From the NCBI RefSeq assembly GCF_002896965.1, contig NZ_LYMM01000022.1, positions 62,001 to 126,000 of the forward strand: a stretch of DNA of 64,000 bases, in the 5' to 3' direction. Positions 27,444-36,119 of this stretch are shown here, in pieces (the first letter of the stretch is position 1; each line of letters starts with the position of its first letter). Below the pieces are notes generated by a model. That model did not search any database, was not told the origin of the DNA, and saw nothing but the letters and a program-made list of their open reading frames with translations. The stretch comes from Novosphingobium guangzhouense (GTDB lineage Bacteria > Pseudomonadota > Alphaproteobacteria > Sphingomonadales > Sphingomonadaceae). The position numbers were made by a program, and so were the translations under genes.

Positions 27444-28361
27444 TCAGCCCTTCACGTTGCGGATTGCGCCCGACATGCCGGCCTGGCCGCGCGTCGCCGA
27501 ACAGGTCGTCCCGGACAGGTATCCGGGCATGAAGCGCTTCTGCGGGATCTTGCCCACCTCGGTGCGCTGGCGCTGCCAGTAGTTCAGGATGACCCCTTGC
27601 TTCACCCAGAACGGATTGAGGCGATAGCCGTTGGCATCGGTCGCCAGCGCCGGCACCGTCTTGAGCAGCGGATTGTCGAGCTCAAGGTGGATGAAATTCC
27701 ACCCCAGCATCTGCATGATCTTGCCGTTGCTGAACACACCGCCGAACGCGCCCTTGAAGTCCGAACTGGTCGCCGGCACTTCGCGCAGCAGCTTGGCATT
27801 GTCCTGCGCAGTCAGGATCATGAACCGCTCAAGCTCATCGGGCACATGCTGTTCCGTCAGGAACGTACCCGCCTCGATCAGCTTTTGCGTGTTCATGCCG
27901 GTGGCACCCGAACCGCCAATGTCGGCATCCAGGATGTTGCCTGCCGGGAACGGCGTGGAAATGGTCGCCTTCTTGCCCGAAATCACAGGGCCGAAGAAAC
28001 CTTCCAGGATGCGGCGCACACGTCCGCGCACGATCACGCCGGCACCATTCTTCACCGCGGTGCCGCCCAGATCGATGGCCGTGGAAAGCTGATCGGAATT
28101 TTCGACGATTTCCGCGTCGTAGATCTCGTTGCTCTTCGGGATCCAGATACCGTCGTACTGCGTCGGCTCCCACTTGGTGTCGCCGCCGCGTTCGTCGTCT
28201 TCCTGGCCCATCTTGTTCGCGGCGATATCCTTGACCTTCACCAGCTCTGCGCTGGCGTCGTCCTGGACGGTCACGGCGGCCTCGAGCGGATTGGACTGCA
28301 GCTGCAGCTCCATCTCGAGGTTGTTCAGGAATTTTACTTGTGCTGCTTCGGCCGCAGACAT
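27444..28361 (-). CDS. Major capsid protein
   Basis: 305 residues with an A/T-free clear GGAGGG ribosome site. It lies after the scaffold and before the decoration protein. Segments such as FFGPVISGKKATISTPFPAG, NTQKLIEAGTFLTEQHVPDELERFMILTAQDNAKLL and the C-terminal GVILNYWQRQRTEVGKIPQKRFMPGYLSG resemble HK97-fold phage capsid proteins of the Phage_capsid_2 / BPP-1-like group. Confidence 0.82.
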   Translation of the reverse strand: MSAAEAAQVKFLNNLEMELQLQSNPLEAAVTVQDDASAELVKVKDIAANKMGQEDDERGGDTKWEPTQYDGIWIPKSNEIYDAEIVENSDQLSTAIDLGGTAVKNGAGVIVRGRVRRILEGFFGPVISGKKATISTPFPAGNILDADIGGSGATGMNTQKLIEAGTFLTEQHVPDELERFMILTAQDNAKLLREVPATSSDFKGAFGGVFSNGKIMQMLGWNFIHLELDNPLLKTVPALATDANGYRLNPFWVKQGVILNYWQRQRTEVGKIPQKRFMPGYLSGTTCSATRGQAGMSGAIRNVKG

Positions 28362-28590
28362 AGCTGTTGCCCTCCATCGAAAACAAAACCGGGGTTTGCT
28401 TGCGAAGGGCGAATGGGCGAATGCCCGGCCTCTCTACCGTAACAACGCCACGGATCGGCGGTGCATCCACACAGGGCCCGGGGCGTATCGAGGCGAGTCC
28501 AGGACTGGCCTACCACCGGGAAGGATTTGACCCTCCCCGGGCTCGGCTGTGCTGAAAATGAGTCGAGCGACTCGCGATGTCAAGCCGGTT
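28362..28590 (-). promoter_or_regulatory. Leader and possible promoter of the capsid gene
   Basis: This 229-bp gap between scaffold and capsid holds, on the minus strand, TTGACA (28578-28583) and a perfect inverted repeat GAGTCG-N2-CGACTC (28560-28573) in the spacer position, but no convincing -10. It also holds GC-rich palindromes around 28535. A dedicated capsid promoter or a processing site would fit the need for high capsid expression. Confidence 0.3.
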
Positions 28591-29592
28591 TCATGCTGCC
28601 GATCGCGACTGTTCCACAGCATAGGATGCGGCCTCCTCAAGCAGGCGCTTGTACCGCACGTTCTCCGGCGTCCCCGGCGTATTCGTCGCCGTCGCGAATG
28701 CCTTGTCGGAACCGACGCGCTGCTTGATCTGGTCAAGCTCGCCCTGCGCTTCGCGGCCGGTCACGCCGAAACGGCCCTTGCCGCCGGTGATGATCGTATC
28801 CTCCGCCATGCCCTGGCCAAGCTTCGTGAAGGCGTCCAGCATCTTGGATACACCGTCGCCGGCGCTGCCACCCTTTTCGATCGCGGCGGCCGCCAGCGCA
28901 TTGCGGATGGCAACCACGTCCTTGCTGTCGAAGCCCAGCGCCCGGCCCGCCTGATCGATCGCCGCCAGCTTCGCGTTCGCTTCCGCCCCCTGCGCCGTCA
29001 CCCAGGACTGCGCGCCCTTCTTGGTGTCGCTATCGAACTGGGCCATGTCGTCCATCTGCAGGGCAACGTAATCCGCGATCAGGCCATTCATCGCCGCCGC
29101 CGGAACCCCGCGCTCCAGCGCCTTGGGCAGCAGCTTGCCCAGCAGGCTGTCATCCAGCGGGATCACGTTGCCGTCAGCGTCCTTGACCTCGGGCAGCGCA
29201 TAGCCGCTGACATCCTCGGGCACGCCGATCGCCTTGTGGTAGGCCGCCATTTCCTCGGCACTTGCGCCCTCACCAGGCACCTTGACCATCCCGGCATTTT
29301 TATCGTGAAACGCCTGTTGCGTATCCCGGAAACCCTTGACCAGATCGTCAAGCGTCTTCGTCCCGCGCGATTTCACCCAGTCCAGGTTCGATGCGCCCTC
29401 GCCCTCTGCAGCGGAAGACAGGGTGCCCCACCAGTCCGGGTCGGCAGCAAGGTTCGGATCCGCACCGCCCTGCTGTCCGCCGCCCTGCCCACCACCAGCA
29501 GCAGCCGGATCGACGGCGCCGCCACCGGGTGCCGCGCCCCCCAGGATGGCAGCTGCAGCGCCGCCGTCCGCGCCTTCAGATCCCGTTGTCAT
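28591..29592 (-). CDS. Capsid scaffolding protein
   Basis: 333 residues. A low-complexity Gly/Ala/Gln N-terminus (about 1-50) is followed by helical, acidic sequence (TLDDLVKGFRDTQQAFHDKNAGMVKVPGEGASAEEMAAYHKAIGVPEDVSGY), which recurs in T7/BPP-1-type scaffolds, and a C-terminal helical tail. It lies between the Bbp19-like protein and the capsid. The gene overlaps its upstream neighbour by 17 bp. Confidence 0.8.
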   Translation of the reverse strand: MTTGSEGADGGAAAAILGGAAPGGGAVDPAAAGGGQGGGQQGGADPNLAADPDWWGTLSSAAEGEGASNLDWVKSRGTKTLDDLVKGFRDTQQAFHDKNAGMVKVPGEGASAEEMAAYHKAIGVPEDVSGYALPEVKDADGNVIPLDDSLLGKLLPKALERGVPAAAMNGLIADYVALQMDDMAQFDSDTKKGAQSWVTAQGAEANAKLAAIDQAGRALGFDSKDVVAIRNALAAAAIEKGGSAGDGVSKMLDAFTKLGQGMAEDTIITGGKGRFGVTGREAQGELDQIKQRVGSDKAFATATNTPGTPENVRYKRLLEEAASYAVEQSRSAA

Positions 29593-29917
29593 CGTCTTCT
29601 ATCTCCATGAGGTGGCGGACGGCATTTTCGTCCAGGTTGAGAAAATTCTGGATCCGCACGAACACTTCGCGGCGGCCCTCCTTGCGGGCCATCACCAGCG
29701 GATCCTTGTCGAAGATTGTCGGGTCGGCCACGTGGCAGAACCCGCGCAGGTCGGAGAGCACCATCTCGCCAACCACGTTTATCCCGCCCTTCCCGTCGCC
29801 AAACAGCCAGCGGTAAAGCCAGCCCTTGGGCACCAGCGCGGTCGCGAACAAATCCTTGTAGACCCGCGCGCGGCGGATCGCCCATTGCCGGACTTGGTTG
29901 AGCTGCACACCCATCAC
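29576..29917 (-). CDS. Bbp19-like phage protein
   Basis: 113 residues from GTG 29917, which overlaps the portal stop codon (GTGA). The segment DLRGFCHVADPTIFDKDPLVMARKEGRREVFVRIQNFLNLDE is the signature of the Bbp19-like family, named from Bordetella phage BPP-1 and found between portal and scaffold in many temperate podoviruses. Molecular role unknown; probably head assembly. Confidence 0.8.
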   Translation of the reverse strand: MMGVQLNQVRQWAIRRARVYKDLFATALVPKGWLYRWLFGDGKGGINVVGEMVLSDLRGFCHVADPTIFDKDPLVMARKEGRREVFVRIQNFLNLDENAVRHLMEIEDDDNGI

Positions 29918-31560
29918 GCAGCCTCGGAAATCTGGCCAGCCTTGGCGAAGTCCAGCGTCGCACCCGATGCGGCCTTCAGCATTTCCGCCTCGATCGCAGC
30001 CCGCTTCTCCTCTTCGCGCTGCTCACGCAGCTGCGCGATCGCGGCCTGGTCGCGGATCCATTCGGGCGGCACGCCGATGTCCTCGGCCATGCCGGGCGCC
30101 ATCGTGTCGTAATCGATGTAATCCAGCACCGCGCCGCCATCCAGCTGGGCAAGCGGCGTGATGGCTTCCACAAAGCGCATGCCCTTGGTGACACGCTCCG
30201 CCCGCGCCATCGACGCCAGCGGGTTTTCGTACTCCATGTGCGGCCAGGCCCCGGCCTCAAGCACTTCGGGCGGGAAAGGATCCAGCTGGCCATAGCGGAT
30301 GCACAAATCCAACTCGCGCTGCGAAACCGGATCCTGCTTTTCGGTGGCGTATCGGCTTGCAAAGGGCCGCACCAGCACGCCCTGTTTCGCCATCACTTCC
30401 AGCACTTCCGTTGTCGTCATCCGCGAATTGGGGTCGGTCAGGATCTTGTAAAATTCCTCCAGGAACTCGATGCGGATGACGGCGCGTTCCTGCTCGATGG
30501 CGTTGTCGGCCAGCGGGATGCCGTTTTCGCCGCCCGGCATGCGCCCCGCCATCGGCCGGCCGTCCTCCCACAATCCGGGGTTAAGCCCACCCGGCCGCGT
30601 CACCAGCTTCGTGATGCCGGCATCGTTGCTGAACATGATCGCCGGATCGACTGCCTTGTGCAGGGCGCGCAGCAGCGTGTTGCGCATCGCGTTCACGCCC
30701 TGGATCGTCGGCATCTGGTCGATCGCCGGCGATCGCCCGTAGATCTCGCCCGCGCTGGTGGCATGGCGGGATACCGGGATAGGATGGGTGAAGAACCCGG
30801 CGCGGCGCAGGTAGATCTTCTCATCCACCGCCAGATACCGAGACACGATCGGCATGCGGCGCCAGTCCAGCTTCTCGCGATCCCAGGACCGGTTCGGCTC
30901 GATCACGTGCAGGATGTCGAATTCGGTGTTTTCCTTGCCAGGCTGCCGCAGCGCATCGCGCATCTTGGGCGTCAGCGCATCCAGCCCGAACTCCTCCTCC
31001 AGCTGGCGCGCCGATTTCTTGTACAGGCGATGGACGGTATCGGTGCGGCCGCCATAACCGACATCGATGTAAACTTCCGACAGGTGCAAGGTCTGGTACG
31101 ACATGCCCCTGCCGGGCTTCCCGTCGACGAACATGGGCGACGTGCCATAACGGCCAAGCTGGTCCCAGTCTTCGTTCGCGGCCACGTTGAAGCCGGTATG
31201 TACCGCATGCCGGATCTCGTACATGCGCTGGCTGGCCCGCGCGCACCACAGCTGGACCATGCGCGATTTCATCAGATCCTTGTCGTGGAACTTGACGCGG
31301 ATGTACTGTTTTTCTTCCGGCGTCGTGATAGCAACGCCGGCGGCCGCAAAGCGCTTGTTCGCGCTGATATGCGTGGTGTCGTAATTGCGCGCGCCACGGA
31401 TCTGGCCCGGCGTCTGTTGCTTGAACCCGCCCGCGCCATTGGGGAACCGCTCGTCGATTTCCTGCCACGTCGCCTCCCATGGCGCGCGCATCGACTTCAA
31501 CCGATCATGGTTGCGGATATCCGCCTTGGCCAGATCGCCGTCCTGCAACTGCTCATTCAT
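29914..31560 (-). CDS. Portal protein (T7-like head-tail connector)
   Basis: 548 residues. The N-terminus RLKSMRAPWEATWQEIDERFPNGAGGF, the HISANKRFAAAGVAITTPEEKQYIRVKFHD block and later EVYIDVGYGGRTDTVHRLYKKSARQLEEEFG are those of podoviral portal proteins. Twelve copies would form the DNA channel at the capsid vertex. It lies downstream of terminase and a coiled-coil gene. Confidence 0.88.
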   Translation of the reverse strand: MNEQLQDGDLAKADIRNHDRLKSMRAPWEATWQEIDERFPNGAGGFKQQTPGQIRGARNYDTTHISANKRFAAAGVAITTPEEKQYIRVKFHDKDLMKSRMVQLWCARASQRMYEIRHAVHTGFNVAANEDWDQLGRYGTSPMFVDGKPGRGMSYQTLHLSEVYIDVGYGGRTDTVHRLYKKSARQLEEEFGLDALTPKMRDALRQPGKENTEFDILHVIEPNRSWDREKLDWRRMPIVSRYLAVDEKIYLRRAGFFTHPIPVSRHATSAGEIYGRSPAIDQMPTIQGVNAMRNTLLRALHKAVDPAIMFSNDAGITKLVTRPGGLNPGLWEDGRPMAGRMPGGENGIPLADNAIEQERAVIRIEFLEEFYKILTDPNSRMTTTEVLEVMAKQGVLVRPFASRYATEKQDPVSQRELDLCIRYGQLDPFPPEVLEAGAWPHMEYENPLASMARAERVTKGMRFVEAITPLAQLDGGAVLDYIDYDTMAPGMAEDIGVPPEWIRDQAAIAQLREQREEEKRAAIEAEMLKAASGATLDFAKAGQISEAA

Positions 31561-31604
31561 CGTCTATCACTCCACATCGCAGGCCCCGGCGCGGGCGGGC
31601 TGGT

Positions 31605-32378
31605 TCAGAACAGCACGTCGCTGGCAAGGTTGAAGGTCTGGTGATTACCGATCGTCAGCTGCCCGCCGGACCGATCGCGGTACGCGGCAAGCTCGCCATC
31701 GAGGTAAAGGGCCCAGCCGGTGACCTTGCCTGGACCAGTGACCTCCCAGCGATCGACCGAAAGACCGATGCCAGAGCGGCCAAGGACAAATGCATCGACG
31801 CCGCCCGACACAACCAGAACACCAAGCCCGATTTCCTCGCGATCGTCAGCCACCGGCACGATTTCGACTTTGTCAGCATCCGCAACGAGCGCCATAACCG
31901 TCGGCCGATCAATCCTCGAAAGGACCGGCCGTGCACCGGGAAGAACGCGCGGCTCTGTCTGCCCGCTTCGCGCTACAGCTTCCGCCAGCTTTTCCGCCGT
32001 CTCGGCCTGCTCAGCCTTGGCCCGCGTCGCCTGGCCCTTCTGCGCAGCCACCTGGCGCCGCAAGGACAACAGCTCGATATTGGCGTCGCGCAGCTGCACC
32101 ACGTGGCTGGCAAGATCCCGATCCGTCTCGGCCGCCCCGGCCTTCACGGTTTCAAGCTCGGCGGTGATCACGTCCAGGTCGAGCAATTTGGCATGCGCCG
32201 CATCCCGCTCGGCCGTGATCGCGTCAAGACGATCGGCAACCCCGTTAAGAGCCGCAACCTGCATTTCCGCATCGCCGCCGTTTTCTTCGTCGAGCACGAT
32301 GCCAAGTCGCGCGAAGGCCGCCTTCATGGCCGCTTCCGCGCTTTCGGCGCTGCCATCTTGTTCCTGTTTATCGGACAT
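31605..32378 (-). CDS. Coiled-coil phage protein of unknown function
   Basis: 257 residues. Residues about 1-130 are an acidic coiled coil (LDAITAERDAAHAKLLDLDVITAELETVKAG...RAKAEQAETAEKLAEAV); about 150-257 form a beta-rich domain (ADKVEIVPVADDREEIGLGVLVVSGGVDAFVLGRSGIGLSVDRWEVTG). No family was recognised. It sits between the small 32.4-kb gene and portal, so it is probably a structural or assembly protein. Confidence 0.65.
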   Translation of the reverse strand: MSDKQEQDGSAESAEAAMKAAFARLGIVLDEENGGDAEMQVAALNGVADRLDAITAERDAAHAKLLDLDVITAELETVKAGAAETDRDLASHVVQLRDANIELLSLRRQVAAQKGQATRAKAEQAETAEKLAEAVARSGQTEPRVLPGARPVLSRIDRPTVMALVADADKVEIVPVADDREEIGLGVLVVSGGVDAFVLGRSGIGLSVDRWEVTGPGKVTGWALYLDGELAAYRDRSGGQLTIGNHQTFNLASDVLF

Positions 32379-32393
32379 AACTTAACTCCCTTG

Positions 32394-32642
32394 TCAGCTA
32401 CCGGGCACAAAGCGGCCCACCGAGGAGATCGCCGCCTGCGCCCCCGTCGATCCGTTGAGGATGTCGGACGCGGCCCCCTTGCGACGGCGCAGTTCGTCCT
32501 CATCCTGGATTTGCTCCAGCGCGTCATCGCGCGTGGGGGTCGCCATCGCCTGCGGCGTCTTGGCCTTGCCACCCAGGCCGAGCAGGCCGCCGACCACCCC
32601 GCCGACCAGAAACTTGCCGATCCCTTTGACGATCTTACCCAT
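32394..32642 (-). CDS. Small Gly-rich phage protein
   Basis: 82 residues from ATG 32642. The N-terminus MGKIVKGIGKFLVGGVVGGLLGLGGKAK is a hydrophobic, Gly-rich segment like those of small proteins found downstream of terL in T7/BPP-1-type phages; the rest is charged (DALEQIQDEDELRRRKGAASDIL). An earlier ATG at 32681 would overlap terL and is less likely. Function unknown. Confidence 0.6.
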   Translation of the reverse strand: MGKIVKGIGKFLVGGVVGGLLGLGGKAKTPQAMATPTRDDALEQIQDEDELRRRKGAASDILNGSTGAQAAISSVGRFVPGS

Positions 32643-32646
32643 CGAT

Positions 32647-34203
32647 CTAACTCCCGCTGAAAACGTCAAAATCACTTTCATTCACCACAGCATGGCCACC
32701 GCCCCGGGGCTGCCCGCGAATGTCAGAGATCACGTGCTCGCCCTCCAGCGCGGCGTACTGCTCGGCATCGGCAACGTGGGTGTAAATGGTTTCGGCAATC
32801 TCCAGCTCGCCACGCGTTTCACCCGTGCCAAGCTCCGCCTTCTGGTAGCGATATCCGCCGATGTGCGCCTTGATCAGATGCTTACAGCGCGGATCGATGT
32901 AATACCCGTCCTGCTCGCCCTGCGCGTTCCAGATCGCGGTATTGCGCAGCAGCTGCCGATTGCTCTTGGCCTTGTGGATCCGACCAAAATCAAGTGCCAC
33001 CTCAACGGCCTTGCGCCAGTCCTGTTCGCCATCGGTCCGGTCGGCCGCCGCGAACATCGCAGGATCGCCCACCAGCTTCACGTCCTCGGCCGTGATCCCC
33101 GGGAATTGATCGAGCAGCGCCTGCCTAACCTTCTTGCCGAAGGCGGTCGGGCCAACTTTGAGCAGGCCCTTCCCGCCAGGCGCAAGGTTGACCACCTCGC
33201 CCAAAGTGCGAAATTCCCCCAGCTCATTGCGCTGACAGAAGACCGCAGCGGCGAACAAGCCGTTGTCGATACCCACGATCAGCTTGCGCCGGCGGTCCCA
33301 CTGGCATTCGCGGACATGACGGGTGAACACAAACCCCGAATTTACGGGCATGCCGTGCATCAACGGCACCGGCTTGCAGTGCACCATGCGATCGACATAG
33401 CCCGGCTTGTTCTTGTTCGCCGCGATCTGCAGCACGTAGTAACCCCGGCCGCCCGGCAGGTTGTGCAGGTTCTCAGCATCCGGCTCCATCCCACCGGGCT
33501 GGATGTACGTATCGATCAGCTTGCGGCCCTGCAGCGTCTCCTCAAGCAACTTGGCTTCATCGTCGGACAGCCCCTCGATCTGACGATCCATCGCCAGCTG
33601 GTATGCGTGACTTTCCACGTCGGGCATGTTGAGCACCGCAACAATCTGCGGATCCACGACCAGGCTAGGGTCAAGATCCGAGAAACGGCCGACACGCCCG
33701 GTCAGGAACGGGATGAGATCCGGCGGCTGCAGATCCAGCTCCTCCACCAGCGCCGCGTTGACCTCCCAGCTTCGGCAGGCTTCCTCCACCGACTGATCAC
33801 CGATCGCGCGGAACTCGAATTCCAGATCGACTATCTCAAGCGGGTTGTTCGTTTTCTTGTCGCGCCGGATAATCTTGGAAAACTTGTGCGTGTAAGGTGG
33901 CGTCCAGTTAAACACCCCCTCGCTTTCGGGGACGATACGGAACCAACTCTTCAGCGTGGTCGATTTCAGCGCAGGATAGGTTTCGCGGATCACGCCGATG
34001 CGTGCAGAGCGCCGCAGGATACCGCCTGGCCCCTCGACCGCCCCCTGACGGGCGCCGACCATCAGGCCCGAATTCAGCATCGCCATCGTCTTTCCGGAAC
34101 CCACCGGGCCCAGGCAGATCTTGATGAACGCCCGCGATCGCAGGAACGCGTCCGCCACCGGCCCGGGGGAACGCATGATGCGCGGCTTGGCACCCTCGCT
34201 CAC
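32647..34203 (-). CDS. terL: Terminase large subunit
   Basis: 518 residues from GTG 34203, which overlaps the small-subunit stop codon (GTGA). The Walker A motif LGPVGSGKT is at residues 31-39 and a RuvC-like nuclease strand KLIVGIDNGLFAAAVF follows in the C-terminal half. The enzyme cuts concatemeric DNA and pumps it into the procapsid through the portal. Confidence 0.9.
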   Translation of the reverse strand: MSEGAKPRIMRSPGPVADAFLRSRAFIKICLGPVGSGKTMAMLNSGLMVGARQGAVEGPGGILRRSARIGVIRETYPALKSTTLKSWFRIVPESEGVFNWTPPYTHKFSKIIRRDKKTNNPLEIVDLEFEFRAIGDQSVEEACRSWEVNAALVEELDLQPPDLIPFLTGRVGRFSDLDPSLVVDPQIVAVLNMPDVESHAYQLAMDRQIEGLSDDEAKLLEETLQGRKLIDTYIQPGGMEPDAENLHNLPGGRGYYVLQIAANKNKPGYVDRMVHCKPVPLMHGMPVNSGFVFTRHVRECQWDRRRKLIVGIDNGLFAAAVFCQRNELGEFRTLGEVVNLAPGGKGLLKVGPTAFGKKVRQALLDQFPGITAEDVKLVGDPAMFAAADRTDGEQDWRKAVEVALDFGRIHKAKSNRQLLRNTAIWNAQGEQDGYYIDPRCKHLIKAHIGGYRYQKAELGTGETRGELEIAETIYTHVADAEQYAALEGEHVISDIRGQPRGGGHAVVNESDFDVFSGS

Positions 34204-34811
34204 TCGCCGTTCTCCCCATCGGTATCCACCGGCGTGAATTCGGCGTCGATGATGCTGCGCACATGGTCCTCGCTATGGGTTTCACCAGCGATGATGAGGT
34301 CGGAAAGGTTCGAGAATGTCATGTCGACCGCGACCGGCCGTTTGCTCTCGATGTAGGGCAGCAGGCCTTCCGCACAGCGCACGCGCAGCGCCTGGGCAGC
34401 CTCATACGTCATGCGCTCGGTAACGACGTTCGGGGTGCCGTCCTTGCGGAAGCTATGGACCTTTTCCTGTTCCGATGCCTGGATCAGCACTTCGGGATCC
34501 GTCGACTGGATCTGCATCATCGTGATCGCGGGGTGCTGCCCGAAGCCGAGCAGGTACCGCGCGAAATCCTCGGTGCGCTTGTTCCGCGCACCCTTCGGGC
34601 GCCCGCGCCCCCGCTGCTCGCGCGCCGCGCGCAGAACCGCCAGCCTGCCCGCATTCGGCCCAAGCCGCTCGCGCGCGTCCGCCATCTCCTCCGGCGTCAC
34701 GGGGTCCAGCAGGCTCAGCTGCTCCTCCTCCGCCTGGGCAAGTTCGAACATGGACTTGGCCTGCCCGATCATGTCGTCGGCCTCACCTTTTCCACCGGGC
34801 TTAGTTGACAC
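34200..34811 (-). CDS. Terminase small subunit-like protein
   Basis: 203 residues if translation begins at GTG 34811, which has GGGAGG 6 bases upstream; the frame stays open much further upstream through non-coding-looking DNA. The segment RGRGRPKGARNKRTEDFARYLLGFGQHPAITMMQIQSTDP is typical of phage small terminase or DUF5681-like DNA-binding proteins, and the gene is coupled to terL. It would recognise the packaging site, probably in the non-coding DNA just upstream. Confidence 0.72.
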   Translation of the reverse strand: MSTKPGGKGEADDMIGQAKSMFELAQAEEEQLSLLDPVTPEEMADARERLGPNAGRLAVLRAAREQRGRGRPKGARNKRTEDFARYLLGFGQHPAITMMQIQSTDPEVLIQASEQEKVHSFRKDGTPNVVTERMTYEAAQALRVRCAEGLLPYIESKRPVAVDMTFSNLSDLIIAGETHSEDHVRSIIDAEFTPVDTDGENGE

Positions 34812-36119
34812 ACGCACCTCCCGTTCTACGGTGCCCAGGTCGCCGCGGATTTCCCCGCAGAGCATCGCCATCACCCTGACCCGCAGTCGCATCGCGGGTC
34901 TTAGGCCCGGCTTCCCCACACCCCGACCCGATCGCGCCACCCCTAGGATGGCGCTGGGCCAGAAGCCTGCGCACGTGTCCGTGATCAAGGATCGCCAGCC
35001 GGCCCGAAATCCCGAAACCATCGTGCGCCAGGGTGCACGGCAGCGGAGCCGTCGCGAAGGGGGCGATGGGGGGTGCGGAGGCCGATCGAGGCCCCCGGGG
35101 GGCCTGCCAGGGGGTGCCGTGCGTAGGCCTGACAGGCATCCGACGCACCCGCCAGAATGGCGCATTTCCGCGCCTTTCGTGCGACCCTTCCAACATCGCC
35201 TTTCCAACAGCCCCCGGAGCAGTGCCCGAGAACGGCGGAATTCCGCCATTCTGCCCGCGTCTGGTCGAGGTGGCCGATCCGACCAGACCGACGCCTCGCC
35301 AGCCCATCCCGCGCACCCCGCCCGCCCCCGCCTGGGCGTTTCCGATCCCGAAAGTTTTGCGTGCGCCCCCGTGCATTACGGCCCTGGAGGCCCATTCCGC
35401 CCGGTGAGCCGAATATCCACCGGCTAGAATATTGAATTCGCTAGGCTTTCCGCCGAACGCCAGCCGTGCCGCTATGCCGGTTCCAGCCCGGAACCGCTTT
35501 GGAACTTCTCTGGAACCATTATCTATCTGATATACATAGATATTGTTATGAAGTTCCAGAGTTCCAGCAAATGACCCTCGCGCATATACGCGCGCGTTTG
35601 CGCACACACACGCGCACACATGTACGCGAGGGAAAATCCGGAACCTCTGGAACCAGCAAGAAAATGCAGCAATGTCAGTGAGTTGGCAGTTCCACGGAAG
35701 TTCCAGCACGGTTCCGCTTGGAACCGCCATCCCTGCCCCGTTTGGGCTCCGCGACTGGCCATCCAAACTCTTGGACTGCCAACGGGCCGGGGTCAAGCGA
35801 GATGACGGGTCGGGGCGCGCGCTCAGCGGCTCCAGGCCAGCCCACAGGATGCCGGCGGGGGCGGGGGAGAGACAGAAGGAGCGGCCGCTGTTCGCGTCGC
35901 CTGCGGCGCCGCTGCGGCCGCACGCAGGCGCCCGGCCGATCGGTGTAGCGAGCCCTTCGATCGGCGCGCATTCGGCCAGGTAAAGCCCTGCCGCAAATCC
36001 GCGACACGCGGATGCGACGACAGCTATCGCGAATGGCTTCAAAGGCTGTGTCAATAGCGAATGTATGTCCGCTTTAATGGTCATATTATAGTGCATTGAC
36101 GATGCCGCAAAGATATGCA
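34812..36119. other. 1.3-kb intergenic region with repeats; candidate origin or packaging site
   Basis: No convincing gene was found here between the ATPase and terminase genes. It contains a GC-rich part near terS with a 14-bp palindrome GGCGGAATTCCGCC (35234-35247) and a partly matching inverted copy near 35152-35170, and two TTCCAACA copies (35188, 35202). A cluster of at least ten TGGAAC/GTTCCA units covers 35477-35722 around an AT-rich patch. An alternating purine-pyrimidine tract lies at about 35580-35627, and a minus-strand TATAAT at 36085-36090. It is suitable for a replication origin, a pac/cos site and the late promoter, but which is which cannot be told by eye. Confidence 0.5.
35508..35561. 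repeat. Inverted repeat around an AT-rich core
   Basis: CTCTGGAAC (35508-35516) and GTTCCAGAG (35553-35561) are perfect inverted copies flanking 36 bp of AT-rich DNA, which has its own ATCTAT/ATAGAT symmetry. Further TGGAACC and GTTCCA units flank it on both sides, as in iteron-type origins. Confidence 0.6.

Noticed and set aside
28425..28550. A possible second phage tRNA in the scaffold-capsid gap
   Set aside because: A T-arm-like GGATTTGA stretch is present, but no acceptor or anticodon stem can be paired.
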